From the NCBI GenBank assembly GCA_913040905.1, contig CAJWIC010000003.1, forward strand, positions 1-22,920: a stretch of DNA of 22,920 nt, read 5' to 3'. Of the stretch, positions 1-8,940 are shown one piece after another (positions within the stretch are counted from its first letter, which is position 1; every line of letters begins with the position of its first letter). The position numbers and the translations under genes were made by a program. Source of the DNA: an uncultured Synechococcus sp. Its GTDB lineage: Bacteria > Cyanobacteriota > Cyanobacteriia > PCC-6307 > Cyanobiaceae. The notes beneath the pieces are model-generated. The model saw only the letters and a list, made by a program, of their open reading frames with translations, was not told the origin of the DNA and did no database searches.

Positions 1-757
1 CGTCGCTGAGGATGTCACCGAACAGGTTGCCGGTGAGCAGCACGTCGAACTGACGGGGATCGCGCACCAGCTGCATCGCCGCGTTATCGACATACATGTG
101 GCTCACCTCCACACCGCCGTAGCTGGGCGCCAGGGCATCCACGCGGTCCCGCCAGAGCTGGCTGACATCAAGAACATTGGCCTTGTCCACGGAACAGAGG
201 TTGCCGCGACGTTCGCGGGCCAGGTCAAAGGCCACCTTGGCGATGCGATCCACCTCGCTGGAGGAGTAGGTCATCGTGTTGAAACCACGCTCCTCGCCGT
301 CAGCCTCGATCCGTCCCTTGGGTTGCCCGAAATAAATCCCACCGGTGAGCTCACGCACCACCATCAGGTCCACACCCTCGATCACCTCTCGCTTGAGGCT
401 GCTGGCATCGATGAGTGCCGGCACGATTTTGACAGGGCGGAGGTTGGCAAACAGCCCCATGCCGGCGCGCAAACCCAGCAACCCGGTCTCGGGACGCTTC
501 TCTCTGGGCAGGCTGTCGAAACGAGGACTGCCGATGGCGGCCAGAAGAACCGCATCCGCAGCCTTGCAGGCTTCAAGAGTGCTGGCGGGCAGGGGCTCAC
601 CGGTGGCATCAATGGCACTGCCGCCGATGGGCTGCTCCTCAAAGCTCAGCTCAAAGCCGTGTCGCTGGCTCACCACCTCGAGAAGCTTGCGAGCCACAGC
701 CGTGATCTCCGGCCCGATGCCGTCGCCGGGGAGCAGAACGACGCGGTGCTGAGCCAT
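1..757 (-). CDS. leuB: 3-isopropylmalate dehydrogenase, 3' end missing
   Basis: LeuB oxidises and decarboxylates 3-isopropylmalate to 2-oxoisocaproate in cytosolic leucine synthesis, using NAD+ and a divalent metal. Translating the minus strand from the ATG at 757 gives 252 codons without a stop before the window edge. The start [18 protein letters not shown] is the classic nucleotide-binding opening of the isocitrate/isopropylmalate dehydrogenase family. Later segments are [16 protein letters not shown], the substrate-binding [10 protein letters not shown] segment, the [10 protein letters not shown] segment and, at the edge, [11 protein letters not shown] and [11 protein letters not shown] with metal-binding aspartates. 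The full-length enzyme is about 355 residues, so roughly the last 100 are outside the window. It is the most downstream gene of a minus-strand run, 32 bases after lpxD. Confidence 0.96.
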   Translation of the reverse strand, partial: MAQHRVVLLPGDGIGPEITAVARKLLEVVSQRHGFELSFEEQPIGGSAIDATGEPLPASTLEACKAADAVLLAAIGSPRFDSLPREKRPETGLLGLRAGMGLFANLRPVKIVPALIDASSLKREVIEGVDLMVVRELTGGIYFGQPKGRIEADGEERGFNTMTYSSSEVDRIAKVAFDLARERRGNLCSVDKANVLDVSQLWRDRVDALAPSYGGVEVSHMYVDNAAMQLVRDPRQFDVLLTGNLFGDILSD

Positions 758-789
758 GGCGGACCGGAACGGCGGAACAGTCGCCGAGA

Positions 790-1833
790 CTACTGAGGGG
801 AGTCCCGTTTGAGGTCCCGCAGGGTCTTGGCCATCTCCGGTAACTTGCTGAAGGTGCTGGCACAGCGCAACCAGAGGCGGTTGGGAATGGCTGGGAAGCC
901 GCTCACCACCTCACCAGCAGCCACATCGGTATGGACTCCACTCTTGGAACTCGCAATCGCGCCGTCTCCGATCACCGCTCGGTTGGCCACCCCCACCTGA
1001 CCCGCCAGGATCACGCCGTTGCCAATGCGGGCGCCTCCGGCGATACCCACCTGAGCGGCAAAAGCACAGCCGCGACCGGTGCTTACCCCATGCCCGATCT
1101 GCACCAGATTGTCGATCTTGGTTCCGGCTCCGATCCGCGTCTCCCCGACTGAAGGGCGGTCAATCATGGTGCCGCTGCCGACCTCCACAGCGTCCTCCAG
1201 GACCACCTGCCCCGTCTGCGGCATCTTGCGCCATCCCTTGGCTGTCGGCACAAAGCCGAATCCCTCGGACCCCACCACGGCATTGGAATTCACTACACAA
1301 CGCCGCCCCAGGCGACTGCCGGGGTGAAGCACGGCATTGGCGTGAAGTTCACAGCCGTCACCGATCTCCACGTCGTCGTAGATCACGACACCGGGGTGAA
1401 GGATGCAGTCGGCTCCAACACGGCTGCCGGCTCCGATGCAGACCCGGGCGGCAACGGCAGTGCCGGGACCCACCACGGCCCGCTCATCGATCACGGCCGT
1501 GGGATGAATCTCAGCCTGCGGTCGCTGACGTGGATGCAGGCAGTCGAGTGCTTCGGCGAAGGCCAGACGTGGATCAGACATCACGGCAAAGGCGATCCCC
1601 CGCTGACTCGCCAGGTCGATCAGGTCCTGCTGATCAGGCAACAGCAGCGCCCCAACGGAGCTTTCTCCCAGCGCTGCCGTCAGGGCATTGCCCTTCTCGA
1701 GGAAGCTGAGTTGATTCGCTGCAGCCTGCTCCAGGGAAGCTGCACCACTGAGCAGAGGGTCAGCGCCCGGCTGGCTCCAACGCAAGCCCGACTCACCCGC
1801 TTCCAGGACCTTGATCAAGCTGCTGAATCGCAT
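790..1833 (-). CDS. lpxD: UDP-3-O-acylglucosamine N-acyltransferase
   Basis: LpxD adds the second acyl chain in lipid A synthesis, from hydroxyacyl-ACP to UDP-3-O-acylglucosamine, at the cytoplasmic side of the inner membrane. The 347-residue product has an N-terminal uridine-binding type domain (about 20-105) and then a left-handed beta helix of hexapeptide repeats (about 108-290). The segment DNLVQIGH places H248 where the family has its catalytic histidine, and the GFGF loop (191-194) is present. The helical C-terminal tail is typical. I chose the ATG at 1833, which starts [10 protein letters not shown]; an in-frame extension to 1977 adds 48 low-complexity residues unlike the family. It lies 35 bases downstream of proB and 32 upstream of leuB, so it is probably co-transcribed. 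Confidence 0.93.
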   Translation of the reverse strand: MRFSSLIKVLEAGESGLRWSQPGADPLLSGAASLEQAAANQLSFLEKGNALTAALGESSVGALLLPDQQDLIDLASQRGIAFAVMSDPRLAFAEALDCLHPRQRPQAEIHPTAVIDERAVVGPGTAVAARVCIGAGSRVGADCILHPGVVIYDDVEIGDGCELHANAVLHPGSRLGRRCVVNSNAVVGSEGFGFVPTAKGWRKMPQTGQVVLEDAVEVGSGTMIDRPSVGETRIGAGTKIDNLVQIGHGVSTGRGCAFAAQVGIAGGARIGNGVILAGQVGVANRAVIGDGAIASSKSGVHTDVAAGEVVSGFPAIPNRLWLRCASTFSKLPEMAKTLRDLKRDSPQ

Positions 1834-1868
1834 GGCGTCGCGGTGCGGCGGGCGGATCGTAGGCGTGC

Positions 1869-2942
1869 TCAGCGGCGATGAAGCACCAGAGCATCGCGAT
1901 GCACCACCACTGGTGACGAACCGTCTGCAGGTTCTGCATCCAGCGCACGCCGAACGGCTGCGCTGGACAGCAGGCAAAGGCCTCGCCCCAGCTCACGGCC
2001 ATCCGGACCCTGCAATCGGACAGGCTGATTCGCGGAGAACTCCCCCTGCACCCCGGTGATCCCAACCATCAGCAGGGAGGCACCCCGCTGATGCAGCGCG
2101 TCACAGGCCCCGGCATCCAGCGTCAGGTCCCCCTGGGGCTGCAGGGCATGGGCCAGCCAGCTGCGCCGGTTGCCCAGCGGTTCCGGGTGGGGATGAAATA
2201 CCGTCCCACCCCGCTCCCCCTTCAGCAGGGCATCGAGACGTGAAGGATCCCGCCCATCCGCCAGATGCACCGTGATGCCGCTGGCGGTGGCGATCCGAGC
2301 GGCCGCCAGCTTGGTGGTCATCCCACCACGGCCCCATCGCCCCCCATCACCGGCGACGGCTTCCAGGGCATCCAGTTCCCGCGGATGATGCACATCGGAA
2401 ATCGGTCGGGCATCCGCCACCAGGCGCGGATCCGCCGAATACAAACGATCCACATCGGTGAGCAGAATCAGCTGGTCGGCATCGACGGCCGCAGCCACGA
2501 GGGCGGACAGGGTGTCGTTGTCACCAAAGCGGAGCTCGGCCGGCGAGATGGCGTCGTTTTCATTGACCACCGGCAACACCCCCCACTGCAACAGCTGCTT
2601 CAGGGTTCCTGAGGCGTTCTGATAGCGACGACGATCAGCAAGATCCGAGCGGGTGACGAGGATCTGCGCCACAGCGATGCCATGGCTGGCCAAGGCCCGC
2701 TCATACAAGGCCATCAGCTGGCCCTGACCGGTGGCGGCCGCCGCCTGGAGTGCAACAACGGTCTCAGGCCTCTGGGGTAGCTGAAGCCGCTGGCAACCCA
2801 GCCCCACGGCGCCACTGCTCACCAGAACAACGCGATCGCCCCTCGCGAAGGCAGCTGCAATGCCCGCAGCGAAGCCCTCGATCGTTGCCGAAGTATCACC
2901 TCGCAACAGACTCGTCCCCAGCTTCACCACCCACAGCGTCAT
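1869..2942 (-). CDS. proB: Glutamate 5-kinase with PUA domain
   Basis: ProB phosphorylates L-glutamate with ATP, the first and feedback-regulated step of proline synthesis. The 357-residue product has an amino acid kinase domain (about 1-235) and a C-terminal PUA domain (about 268-345). Visible kinase motifs are VVKLGTSLL at the N terminus, VSSGAVGLG, the substrate loop [33 protein letters not shown] and [12 protein letters not shown]. Length and domain order match bacterial ProB. The ATG at 2942 is chosen because it opens directly on the kinase beta strand and forms an ATGA overlap with the TGA stop of the upstream YqeG-type gene, which suggests translational coupling. Confidence 0.96.
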   Translation of the reverse strand: MTLWVVKLGTSLLRGDTSATIEGFAAGIAAAFARGDRVVLVSSGAVGLGCQRLQLPQRPETVVALQAAAATGQGQLMALYERALASHGIAVAQILVTRSDLADRRRYQNASGTLKQLLQWGVLPVVNENDAISPAELRFGDNDTLSALVAAAVDADQLILLTDVDRLYSADPRLVADARPISDVHHPRELDALEAVAGDGGRWGRGGMTTKLAAARIATASGITVHLADGRDPSRLDALLKGERGGTVFHPHPEPLGNRRSWLAHALQPQGDLTLDAGACDALHQRGASLLMVGITGVQGEFSANQPVRLQGPDGRELGRGLCLLSSAAVRRALDAEPADGSSPVVVHRDALVLHRR

Positions 2943-3460
2943 GCCGTGGGTGCTCCCATCCAACCGGCAAGACAACGCTCCACCCGTTGAACCCGGTCAT
3001 GGCGACAGGGCTGTCCGTTCTGAGCGATCGGTCGCACCAGCACGGTGTAAAGACCAAGTCGATTGCCGCACCAGACATCGGTGAACAGGCGATCACCGAT
3101 CATGGCGATCCGATCGGGGGGAAGATCAAGCTCCTCGATGACACGTCGCAGGGCACCCCGTCTGGGTTTCCTGGCCCCGCAGGTGAAGCTCACATCGAGT
3201 TGGTCCGCCACGGCGGCAATTCGCGCCCGGGATGGGTTATTGCTGAACAGGTGCAGCGACAGGCGACGTTTGGCATCCATGAGCCAGGCCAGGACCGGCT
3301 CGGGCAGGGTCACATCGCGCCCGGGCAACAGGGTGCGGTCCACATCAATCACGGCGGCCGCCAGTCCCTGGGAAAGCAGATGGGGCAGGGAGAGATGGGC
3401 AATGGTCAACCCCGGATCCCAACTGGGCTGCAATCGATGCTGAACGTTCACTCCGGCCAT
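2939..3460 (-). CDS. YqeG family HAD-IIIA phosphatase
   Basis: A 173-residue HAD-superfamily phosphatase of the YqeG type. Motif I is DVDRTLLP with D39 as nucleophile and D41 as acid/base. Motif II is the serine in LFSNNPSRA, the motif III lysine lies in ARKPRRGAL, and motif IV is MIGDRLFTDV. There is no signal peptide or cap domain insert, as expected for HAD-IIIA. YqeG proteins are related to the Gep4/PGPP1 phosphatidylglycerophosphate phosphatases of mitochondria and plastids, so a lipid substrate is plausible; that is inference. The ATG start at 3460 overlaps the end of the DUF3727 gene by 13 bases, and the stop overlaps the proB start by 4. Confidence 0.88.
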   Translation of the reverse strand: MAGVNVQHRLQPSWDPGLTIAHLSLPHLLSQGLAAAVIDVDRTLLPGRDVTLPEPVLAWLMDAKRRLSLHLFSNNPSRARIAAVADQLDVSFTCGARKPRRGALRRVIEELDLPPDRIAMIGDRLFTDVWCGNRLGLYTVLVRPIAQNGQPCRHDRVQRVERCLAGWMGAPTA

Positions 3461-3993
3461 TCCCTTTCTTCCAGTTCCGCTTCCAGGCGCGGCTGAATCC
3501 GATCGAAATCCTCGCCCTCCACCAATTCCGCCTGGCCATCCACCATGCGTGCCACGACGAAAAACGGGTCGAGGGGAATGTAGAGGCCGTACTCCTGCTG
3601 CTCCACCATGAAGCTCACCAACAACTCGAAGGTCTCCGAGTCCTCGTCCTCATCCTCGTCGTCGTCATCCAGCTCATCGGGATCGGGTTCATCCAGTTCA
3701 CCGCTCACGGTGAGGGTCACCGCAGATCGCACCAGCGTCAGGTCGTGCTCCTGAAGCACGACGTCAGCAACCGAAAGGATTGGTTCACTGCTGTTGAGGG
3801 TGAGAATCGGCTCAGGATCAGCATCATCCTGGAGACGGAACAGAGACACCGGCGTATCAACCGGCGTCAGCAGAACGTAGTCAGTGCCATCCAGAGGAAC
3901 CAACTGCTCCAGGAAGCAGAGCAGGTCGCGACCATCCCCGTCACGCACCAGGACGGTTGGAACGTCACCACTGCCGGAAGCGGAGTCACGCAT
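3448..3993 (-). CDS. DUF3727 (DUF1292-like) acidic protein
   Basis: A cyanobacterial/plastid-type conserved protein of unknown function, 181 residues from the ATG at 3993. The N-terminal half (VPTVLVRDGDGRDLLCFLEQ onward) resembles the small DUF1292 beta domain. A highly acidic run of about 20 Asp/Glu residues (about 99-118) separates it from a C-terminal DUF3727-like half containing VSFMVEQQEYGLYIPLDPFF. There are no membrane segments or catalytic motifs. An upstream in-frame start at 4098 would add 35 residues overlapping the ruvX gene and not looking like protein, so I rejected it. It begins 20 bases after the RuvX-type gene and overlaps the YqeG-type gene by 13 bases. RuvX and DUF1292 proteins are also neighbours in many Firmicutes. 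Confidence 0.85.
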   Translation of the reverse strand: MRDSASGSGDVPTVLVRDGDGRDLLCFLEQLVPLDGTDYVLLTPVDTPVSLFRLQDDADPEPILTLNSSEPILSVADVVLQEHDLTLVRSAVTLTVSGELDEPDPDELDDDDEDEDEDSETFELLVSFMVEQQEYGLYIPLDPFFVVARMVDGQAELVEGEDFDRIQPRLEAELEEREWPE

Positions 3994-4013
3994 GGACGCT
4001 GGAAACACTGCGC

Positions 4014-4487
4014 TCAGGATCCACCATCGGCCTGCTCGATGCCCGCGCTGTCCCCAGATGGCTGGACCGGTTTGAGCTCCGGCCCCTCCCGAAGCCACTG
4101 TTCCAGCAGCAACGCGGCAGCCGCGCTGTCAAGCCGACCACTGCGATCTCCTGAAAGCCCGTACTGCTCCCCCGCCGCCCAGGTGCTGCTGTGCTCGTTC
4201 ACCCAGGCCAGGGGCAACTGCAGGGCCTGGGCAAGACGCCTGCCGTAGCGACGGCAGTGCTCGGCCTGAGCCGTGGGCTGCCCTGCGGCATCCAGCGGCA
4301 GACCCACCACCAGGCCCTGAATCCGACGGTCCCGGCAGAGCTGTTGCAGCACGATGAGATCACCATCAAAGCGTCGCCGCTGCAGCGCGGAGAGCGGTGT
4401 CACCGTGATGCCAAGGGGATCGCAGCCGGCCAGACCGATTCTCCGCCGGCCCACATCCAGACTCAGCACCGAGCAGGGTTGGGGCAC
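4014..4487 (-). CDS. ruvX: RuvX/YqgF-type RNase H-fold nuclease
   Basis: A 157-residue member of the YqgF family, described as a putative Holliday junction resolvase and in E. coli as a nuclease in 16S rRNA 5'-end processing. Family motifs are SLDVGRRRIGLA with the metal-binding D11, the VVGLPLDAAG strand, VNEHSST in place of the usual DERLTT, and RLDSAAAALLLEQWL carrying the C-terminal acidic residue. The length is slightly above the usual 140 because of a C-terminal tail. The start is GTG at 4487, one base after the stop of the GNAT-like gene, so translation is probably coupled. Downstream is the DUF3727 gene. Confidence 0.9.
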   Translation of the reverse strand: MPQPCSVLSLDVGRRRIGLAGCDPLGITVTPLSALQRRRFDGDLIVLQQLCRDRRIQGLVVGLPLDAAGQPTAQAEHCRRYGRRLAQALQLPLAWVNEHSSTWAAGEQYGLSGDRSGRLDSAAAALLLEQWLREGPELKPVQPSGDSAGIEQADGGS

Positions 4488-4488
4488 C

Positions 4489-5484
4489 TCAGCGGCGACC
4501 CAGAGTCGGGGATGGCATGGGTTGCCCCTGGGGACGCAAGCGGCCCAGGACCTGATCGAAGGAGCGGCTGAATTGCAGATTGCGAGGAGCGGTCTGACGT
4601 CGCCACATGCTGCGACCCATCAGCAGCTGCTCCTCCCCCCGACACCAGCCTTCACGGCTCAACAGCCCAGCCATCGGAGCATCATCCAGGGCCGTGCTGA
4701 GCCCTGCGACAGACGTCTGACGATGAAACCGCCGCAACACCTGCGGCAGGGCCTGATCGAGACGGGGGTCCCAGGCCACATCGCGGATGAATTCGAGCAC
4801 ATGAGCATCCATGCCCTCAGCGAGGCGCAGACATCCGGCCAGCACGGCATCGTCGGCCATCAGGACGCCACAACCAGGCCCGCGGCGATCAAGCAGGTCA
4901 AGCCAGTGGCGATCGGTGATCTGCCGCAGATGACTGAAACAGCCCCCCTGCTCAATCGGCCAGAGACGCTGGGCATTGCGGCGGTTGATCGGCTGCCAGG
5001 TCAGCCCTTGGGGCAGAGACTGAGCCGGAGCTGATGGGGTGGCAGGGGGATGCCAGAGCTGAAACGGACGAAGCGGTTGAAATCCGAGCTCCCGCAACAG
5101 GGCGATGGCATCGGCGTCGCCGGCGGGGCAGCGCATCACCCAGCTTCCGACCTGGCGATCGCCCTGATGAAGCACGGTCTGCAGAAGGGTGCGCTGAACG
5201 GTTCTGAGCCCGTGGACGCTCTCTCGAATCAGTTGCTGGGGTCGATGCAAGGTCCAGCAGCTACCGCGGCGGTTGATGGGCTGGACCACCACAGCGGCCA
5301 GAGGACCATCTGCATCCAGAGCGATGAAACAGCGGGGCGAGCGACTCGGCAGCAGATCCGGAAAACGCTGCTCAATCCGAGCCAGCCAGTCACCGAGAAG
5401 CACCGTCTGAAGCTGGGGGAACCAGGCCAGATGTGCCGGGCTGAGGGGCTCAACCCTCAGCGTCTTCAGGGGTTGTGCTGTCAT
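4489..5484 (-). CDS. GNAT-like protein, probable acetyltransferase
   Basis: A 331-residue soluble protein. It looks like a cyanobacterial protein with two GNAT-like halves: the first contains RCFIALDADGPLAAVVVQPINRRG and a LLRELGFQPLRPFQLW ending, the second contains GVLMADDAVLAGCLRL and LLSREGWCRGEEQLLMGRSMW. Beta strands followed by a '...LGF...' ending are typical of GNAT folds, but I cannot see a clear Q/RxxGxG/A acetyl-CoA loop, so enzyme activity is uncertain. The ATG at 5484 is preceded very closely by a GGAGG-like purine run; in-frame ATGs at 5502 and 5508 are alternatives and would place that run inside the gene. RuvX follows after one base. Confidence 0.7.
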   Translation of the reverse strand: MTAQPLKTLRVEPLSPAHLAWFPQLQTVLLGDWLARIEQRFPDLLPSRSPRCFIALDADGPLAAVVVQPINRRGSCWTLHRPQQLIRESVHGLRTVQRTLLQTVLHQGDRQVGSWVMRCPAGDADAIALLRELGFQPLRPFQLWHPPATPSAPAQSLPQGLTWQPINRRNAQRLWPIEQGGCFSHLRQITDRHWLDLLDRRGPGCGVLMADDAVLAGCLRLAEGMDAHVLEFIRDVAWDPRLDQALPQVLRRFHRQTSVAGLSTALDDAPMAGLLSREGWCRGEEQLLMGRSMWRRQTAPRNLQFSRSFDQVLGRLRPQGQPMPSPTLGRR

Positions 5485-5520
5485 TCCTCCCCCCGGTGCC
5501 ATCCACATTCAATGTAGTGC

Positions 5521-6681
5521 TCAGGCGCCAGATGAACGCACCAACACCAGCGGCGTGCGCTGGTTGGCGTTGCCAGCCGGGTTGGGCTTCAGAGCCCGCA
5601 TCAGCAATGCGTCATCACAGCCGCCACTGGAAGCAAGGACCTTGACCCGGCCGAGGTCGTTGACGTCGACGATGGCGACATCAATGCCAAGGGCCTCCGA
5701 GGCCTCAGCGCAGAACGACGCCGAACGTTCCGGTCCCAGCACGATGGTTTGGTCGTAGGGAGGGGTCGTGCCTGTGATGTCATCAATCAGGCGTGCCTGA
5801 TCACCGGCCAGGCGATAGAAGCCACCCGAGATCCCCACCAGTTTCATCAGCAGGCCACCCAGCCAGGCTGCAATCACCCGGGTTGGTCCCACCACATCGA
5901 TCAGGGTTTGCATGCCACAGGCCGTTGCCAGGCTGCTGGTGGGATGAAAAACACGGCAAGCCAACCTTGCAACGAGGCCAGGTTCCAGCTCGCTGGGGTG
6001 CTGATAACGACCTTGAATCACGGCCAGGGGCGTCTCGCCGATCGTGAGTACATCCCCGGGTTGCAGCAACGGTGCCGCGTAGCGCCGCAACACATCGATC
6101 GGATCATCCAAAGGACCGAGCAGGTGGGTCTTCAAGGGCAGAACGCTGCAGCGCTCTCCGCTCTGCCAAGCAGCCTGATCAACCCTGAGCGGCTCCGGAC
6201 AACGCAACGGAACGGGAACCCCCTGCCGGCGCGCCAGACGTCCGAACGGGCCGTAGTTGATCCATTGGACATCGGCCCAGAGCGTGTCGACCTGCTCCAG
6301 GGATGCACCACCAGTGATCTCGATCGACACCCGGGCACGGGTGGTCTTTCGGCCCTTGACGATGTAGGCGGCCCAGTAACCATCGGCACGGGCCGCCTCA
6401 TCGGGGTGATCGGCCTGGATCCTTGTGGTGACGGTCAGAGCGGAGAGGTCAGCCTTGCCCAGAAGCGTGGGTAGAACCTGCAGCTCAGGCACGAAAACCT
6501 CCATGCGCGGATGGGGGTTGCTGATCTCCAGCACGCCGTTGACCCTGAGCACACCTCCCAGGGAGGTGACCTCCCAATCCCTGGCAATGAGACGAAGGGG
6601 AGAGGCTGGCCGCAGCCGATGGCGGGCTTCCAGCCAGGCCACCCCCGCTCCGAGGGCCAGGGGGGCGATCAGCAGCGACAC
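5521..6681 (-). CDS. F420-0:gamma-glutamyl ligase-like (CofE-like) protein
   Basis: A 386-residue protein starting with a hydrophobic segment (about 2-18), likely a membrane anchor. Residues about 35-165 look like a beta-rich domain unlike CofE. Residues about 175-380 resemble the F420-0:gamma-glutamyl ligase fold, including LQPGDVLTIGETPLAVIQGRY, a TACGMQT-containing helix, a DITGTTPPYDQTIVLGP segment and the end of a Rossmann-like half (VAIVDVNDLGRVKVLASSGG). This family is widespread in cyanobacteria although coenzyme F420 is not established there, so the real substrate is unknown. The start is taken as GTG at 6681. The frame is open upstream into the preceding gene, so a start 24 or more bases earlier is possible. 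Confidence 0.75.
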   Translation of the reverse strand: MSLLIAPLALGAGVAWLEARHRLRPASPLRLIARDWEVTSLGGVLRVNGVLEISNPHPRMEVFVPELQVLPTLLGKADLSALTVTTRIQADHPDEAARADGYWAAYIVKGRKTTRARVSIEITGGASLEQVDTLWADVQWINYGPFGRLARRQGVPVPLRCPEPLRVDQAAWQSGERCSVLPLKTHLLGPLDDPIDVLRRYAAPLLQPGDVLTIGETPLAVIQGRYQHPSELEPGLVARLACRVFHPTSSLATACGMQTLIDVVGPTRVIAAWLGGLLMKLVGISGGFYRLAGDQARLIDDITGTTPPYDQTIVLGPERSASFCAEASEALGIDVAIVDVNDLGRVKVLASSGGCDDALLMRALKPNPAGNANQRTPLVLVRSSGA

Positions 6682-6715
6682 AGGGGTGATCCAGCTGGGC
6701 GGCAGCGTAAGTCGA

Positions 6716-7258
6716 TCAGCGGGAGGTGACCTCGATGTTCACCTCGTTGAAGCTGCCCCCCTGATCGATCGTCGGCAGATCAGGGGCTGGCAGGCCAGTG
6801 GCCTGGCTGATGGCCTCATTGATCGCAACCAGGGCAACCTGTCCATCCTGATCGAAGACCACGTCACCCTTGGGGTCGATCACGACAACCTGGGGAATCT
6901 GCCCTCGCCAGTAGGAGGCAGGATCGGCAGGGCCGGCGGGCTGACGACCCTGGAGTGGGTCGATGGTGAGGGGCAGCAGATCGATGCCGCGGCCCCAGAG
7001 GCGCTGCAGTTCCGACACGACAGGGGCAAAACGTTTGCTGACGGCACTGTCATCGAGGTAGTAGACGATGACGGCGGTGCGCTGCTCCGCCAAGGTGTCC
7101 TCCAGGGTGTTGGCAGGAGGCACCAGTGAGCCGTTTCCAGCGTAGAGGGCGTAGATGTTGCCGTCGTAACTGTCGTCGTTGAGGACGGCCTGAGCTGGTG
7201 ACACCAGCATCAGAAGAGCAAGAACACAACAGAGCAGACGAGGCAGCAGACAACCCAT
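6716..7258 (-). CDS. Lumenal thioredoxin-fold protein, possible PSI accumulation factor
   Basis: A 180-residue protein with a clear Sec signal peptide (hydrophobic core about 6-20, cleavage expected after PAQA at 24), pointing to the thylakoid lumen or periplasm. The mature part opens with DDSYDGNIYALYAGNGSLVPP, a block I associate with the cyanobacterial family annotated as thylakoid membrane photosystem I accumulation factor (slr1796-like); that name is from memory and moderate. The segments TAVIVYYLDDSA and IPQVVVIDPKGDVVFDQ look like a thioredoxin fold including the cis-proline strand. All cysteines lie in the signal peptide, so there is no CxxC and a classical disulfide oxidoreductase role is unlikely. 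It starts 30 bases after the Ycf55-like gene. Confidence 0.75.
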   Translation of the reverse strand: MGCLLPRLLCCVLALLMLVSPAQAVLNDDSYDGNIYALYAGNGSLVPPANTLEDTLAEQRTAVIVYYLDDSAVSKRFAPVVSELQRLWGRGIDLLPLTIDPLQGRQPAGPADPASYWRGQIPQVVVIDPKGDVVFDQDGQVALVAINEAISQATGLPAPDLPTIDQGGSFNEVNIEVTSR

Positions 7259-7288
7259 CAGGCCGGTTCGGGGAGGCCCATTGTGGCC

Positions 7289-8899
7289 TCAGCCGCGCCC
7301 CAGGCTGCGCCCCATCCCCTGAGCGATCCCACGACCGACCAGGCCGATCGCCCTTCCCAGCACCTGGGTCAGCAGCACCACAGCCAGATCACCGAGGCGT
7401 CGCAGCAGAGACTGCAGCTGGGGAGCCAGAGCATCCCGGGTCTCGAGGAGCAGCGCCACCTGACGCTGCCACCAACCCAGGCTGTTGAGCTCTTGATCGC
7501 GGGGCTCCGTCAACACCAACGGTTCAATCCGTCCGTCACGCAGTTGAAACAGGGTGCGATGACTTTCGTAGAGCTGGATCGGGCGCTCAATCCATTCGGA
7601 CCAGCGCAGCTGCGTGTTGAGCTGGTTGCGCAGACGATCCAATTCCCGGGTGGCCAGCAGGCGATCCCCGAGCAGATAACGACGTAGCTCCGGCCAGTCA
7701 CCACAGGCCTCCAGCAGCTCAGCTCCGATCAGCTCAGCAGTGCGCACCAGCCAGTTGCTCACCAGGGTTTCCAGTTGCAACAGCGCCCTTGGATCATCGG
7801 CCGGCAACAGCTGTCCGTTCACCAGCACCGGCTGATCCGCCAGCAGCGGCAGCAACATCGACGCAGGATCCGGAAGCTCGTCATCGTCTCCTTCAAGGTT
7901 GGCGGAGGCCAGCAGCGTGGAGGCGACCGGTTGCAGAGCGCCGTCCCTGGGAATCTGGACATAGCTACCGGCCATCACCCTGAGGGCCTGACGACGCAAT
8001 TCGGGCTGCAGCTCCAACCAATGAGCGGGGCCTGGATCCTCCTGACGCAGGCGTCCCAGCACTTGATCCAACTGCTGGAGGAGAGCCAGCAGCAGCTCGC
8101 GACGTCGATCGGGGTGCAGCCCCTCAATCGCCAGGAGGCGACCGGTGGCATTGCTGAGGCCGCTTTGAACGGAACCGTCCAACCGCTCGCGGATGGAGTG
8201 CCACACCGCGAGGGCATTGCGCTGACGCAGGGTGATCGCTGTCGACACGCTTGATGAGGGGGGGGGCTGCGTCGAGGAACGAAGGGGAACGGCATCCTCC
8301 AGGCCCACCTGCAGGGGACCCCACAACCACAGCAACAGCGAACGGGCGCTGCGCAGTTCCCGGCGGCGGCCCTCGAGCAGCAGAGCCAGCAGCCACGCCT
8401 TCGGGGGGGGATTGAGCAGAGCTTCGATCACCTGCAGGTCGTTGCTGATCTGCTGCAACCCGCTGAGCAACAGCGACTGGGCCAACCCAAGAGGAGGAGG
8501 CTCAGGCGGTGAAGCAACGGTCTGAAGCTGAACGATCCGTCCGCCCTGCAGCAGGGTGGTGATGGCCTCCTGCAACTGAGAGCTGTCACCGTTCTGAAGC
8601 AGTCCTTCAGCGGTGAGGGTCAGCAGCTGGTCGCGGCTGGCGTCAACACCTGCGGGTAACAGAAGCAGCACTGGTGCCGGCTGCCAGCGCTCCTGAAGTT
8701 GCAGCACCTCCCGTTGCAAGGCGCTCAGCGACGGAAGCTTGTCGAGGGACCAGATCACGATCTGGGGGTGCCCCTTCAGCCCATCCGGCCGAAGACAGAC
8801 CTGCCAGTCGGACTGACGACTGGTGAGTTGCAGGGCCAGCGATTCCCCGAGCAGGTTCGGTGCCAACAGCAAGATCCGTACAGGAGCTGAGGGAGCCAA
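7289..8899 (-). CDS. DUF3685 / Ycf55-like protein
   Basis: A 536-residue protein of the DUF3685 family, related to plastid Ycf55, function unknown. Residues about 6-115 look like a degenerate response-regulator receiver (VRILLLAPNLLGESLALQL, then beta-alpha alternation VIWSLDKLPSL, VLLLLPAGVDAS) without the usual acidic pocket. The rest (about 140-520) is leucine- and arginine-rich helix, with several WL/RR segments and a conserved-looking WSEWIERPIQLYESHRTLF block. There is no convincing membrane helix except perhaps the last hydrophobic stretch (about 505-525). The only usable start is TTG at 8899, because two in-frame TGA codons lie just upstream. It follows the Fur-like gene by 41 bases. 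Confidence 0.82.
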   Translation of the reverse strand: MAPSAPVRILLLAPNLLGESLALQLTSRQSDWQVCLRPDGLKGHPQIVIWSLDKLPSLSALQREVLQLQERWQPAPVLLLLPAGVDASRDQLLTLTAEGLLQNGDSSQLQEAITTLLQGGRIVQLQTVASPPEPPPLGLAQSLLLSGLQQISNDLQVIEALLNPPPKAWLLALLLEGRRRELRSARSLLLWLWGPLQVGLEDAVPLRSSTQPPPSSSVSTAITLRQRNALAVWHSIRERLDGSVQSGLSNATGRLLAIEGLHPDRRRELLLALLQQLDQVLGRLRQEDPGPAHWLELQPELRRQALRVMAGSYVQIPRDGALQPVASTLLASANLEGDDDELPDPASMLLPLLADQPVLVNGQLLPADDPRALLQLETLVSNWLVRTAELIGAELLEACGDWPELRRYLLGDRLLATRELDRLRNQLNTQLRWSEWIERPIQLYESHRTLFQLRDGRIEPLVLTEPRDQELNSLGWWQRQVALLLETRDALAPQLQSLLRRLGDLAVVLLTQVLGRAIGLVGRGIAQGMGRSLGRG

Positions 8900-8940
8900 G
8901 CCGTTCGGAATCAGTTGTCATCAACGTACCGAGCCAGGAC

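Noticed and set aside
98..796. Long plus-strand ORF (232 codons) across the leuB region
   Set aside because: It is antisense to leuB, whose translation is an unmistakable match to its family. The plus-strand product is His/Gly-rich and resembles no fold.
1833..1977. N-terminal extension of LpxD by 48 residues
   Set aside because: It is Arg/Ser/Cys-rich, overlaps the 3' end of proB, and LpxD family members begin close to MRFSSL.
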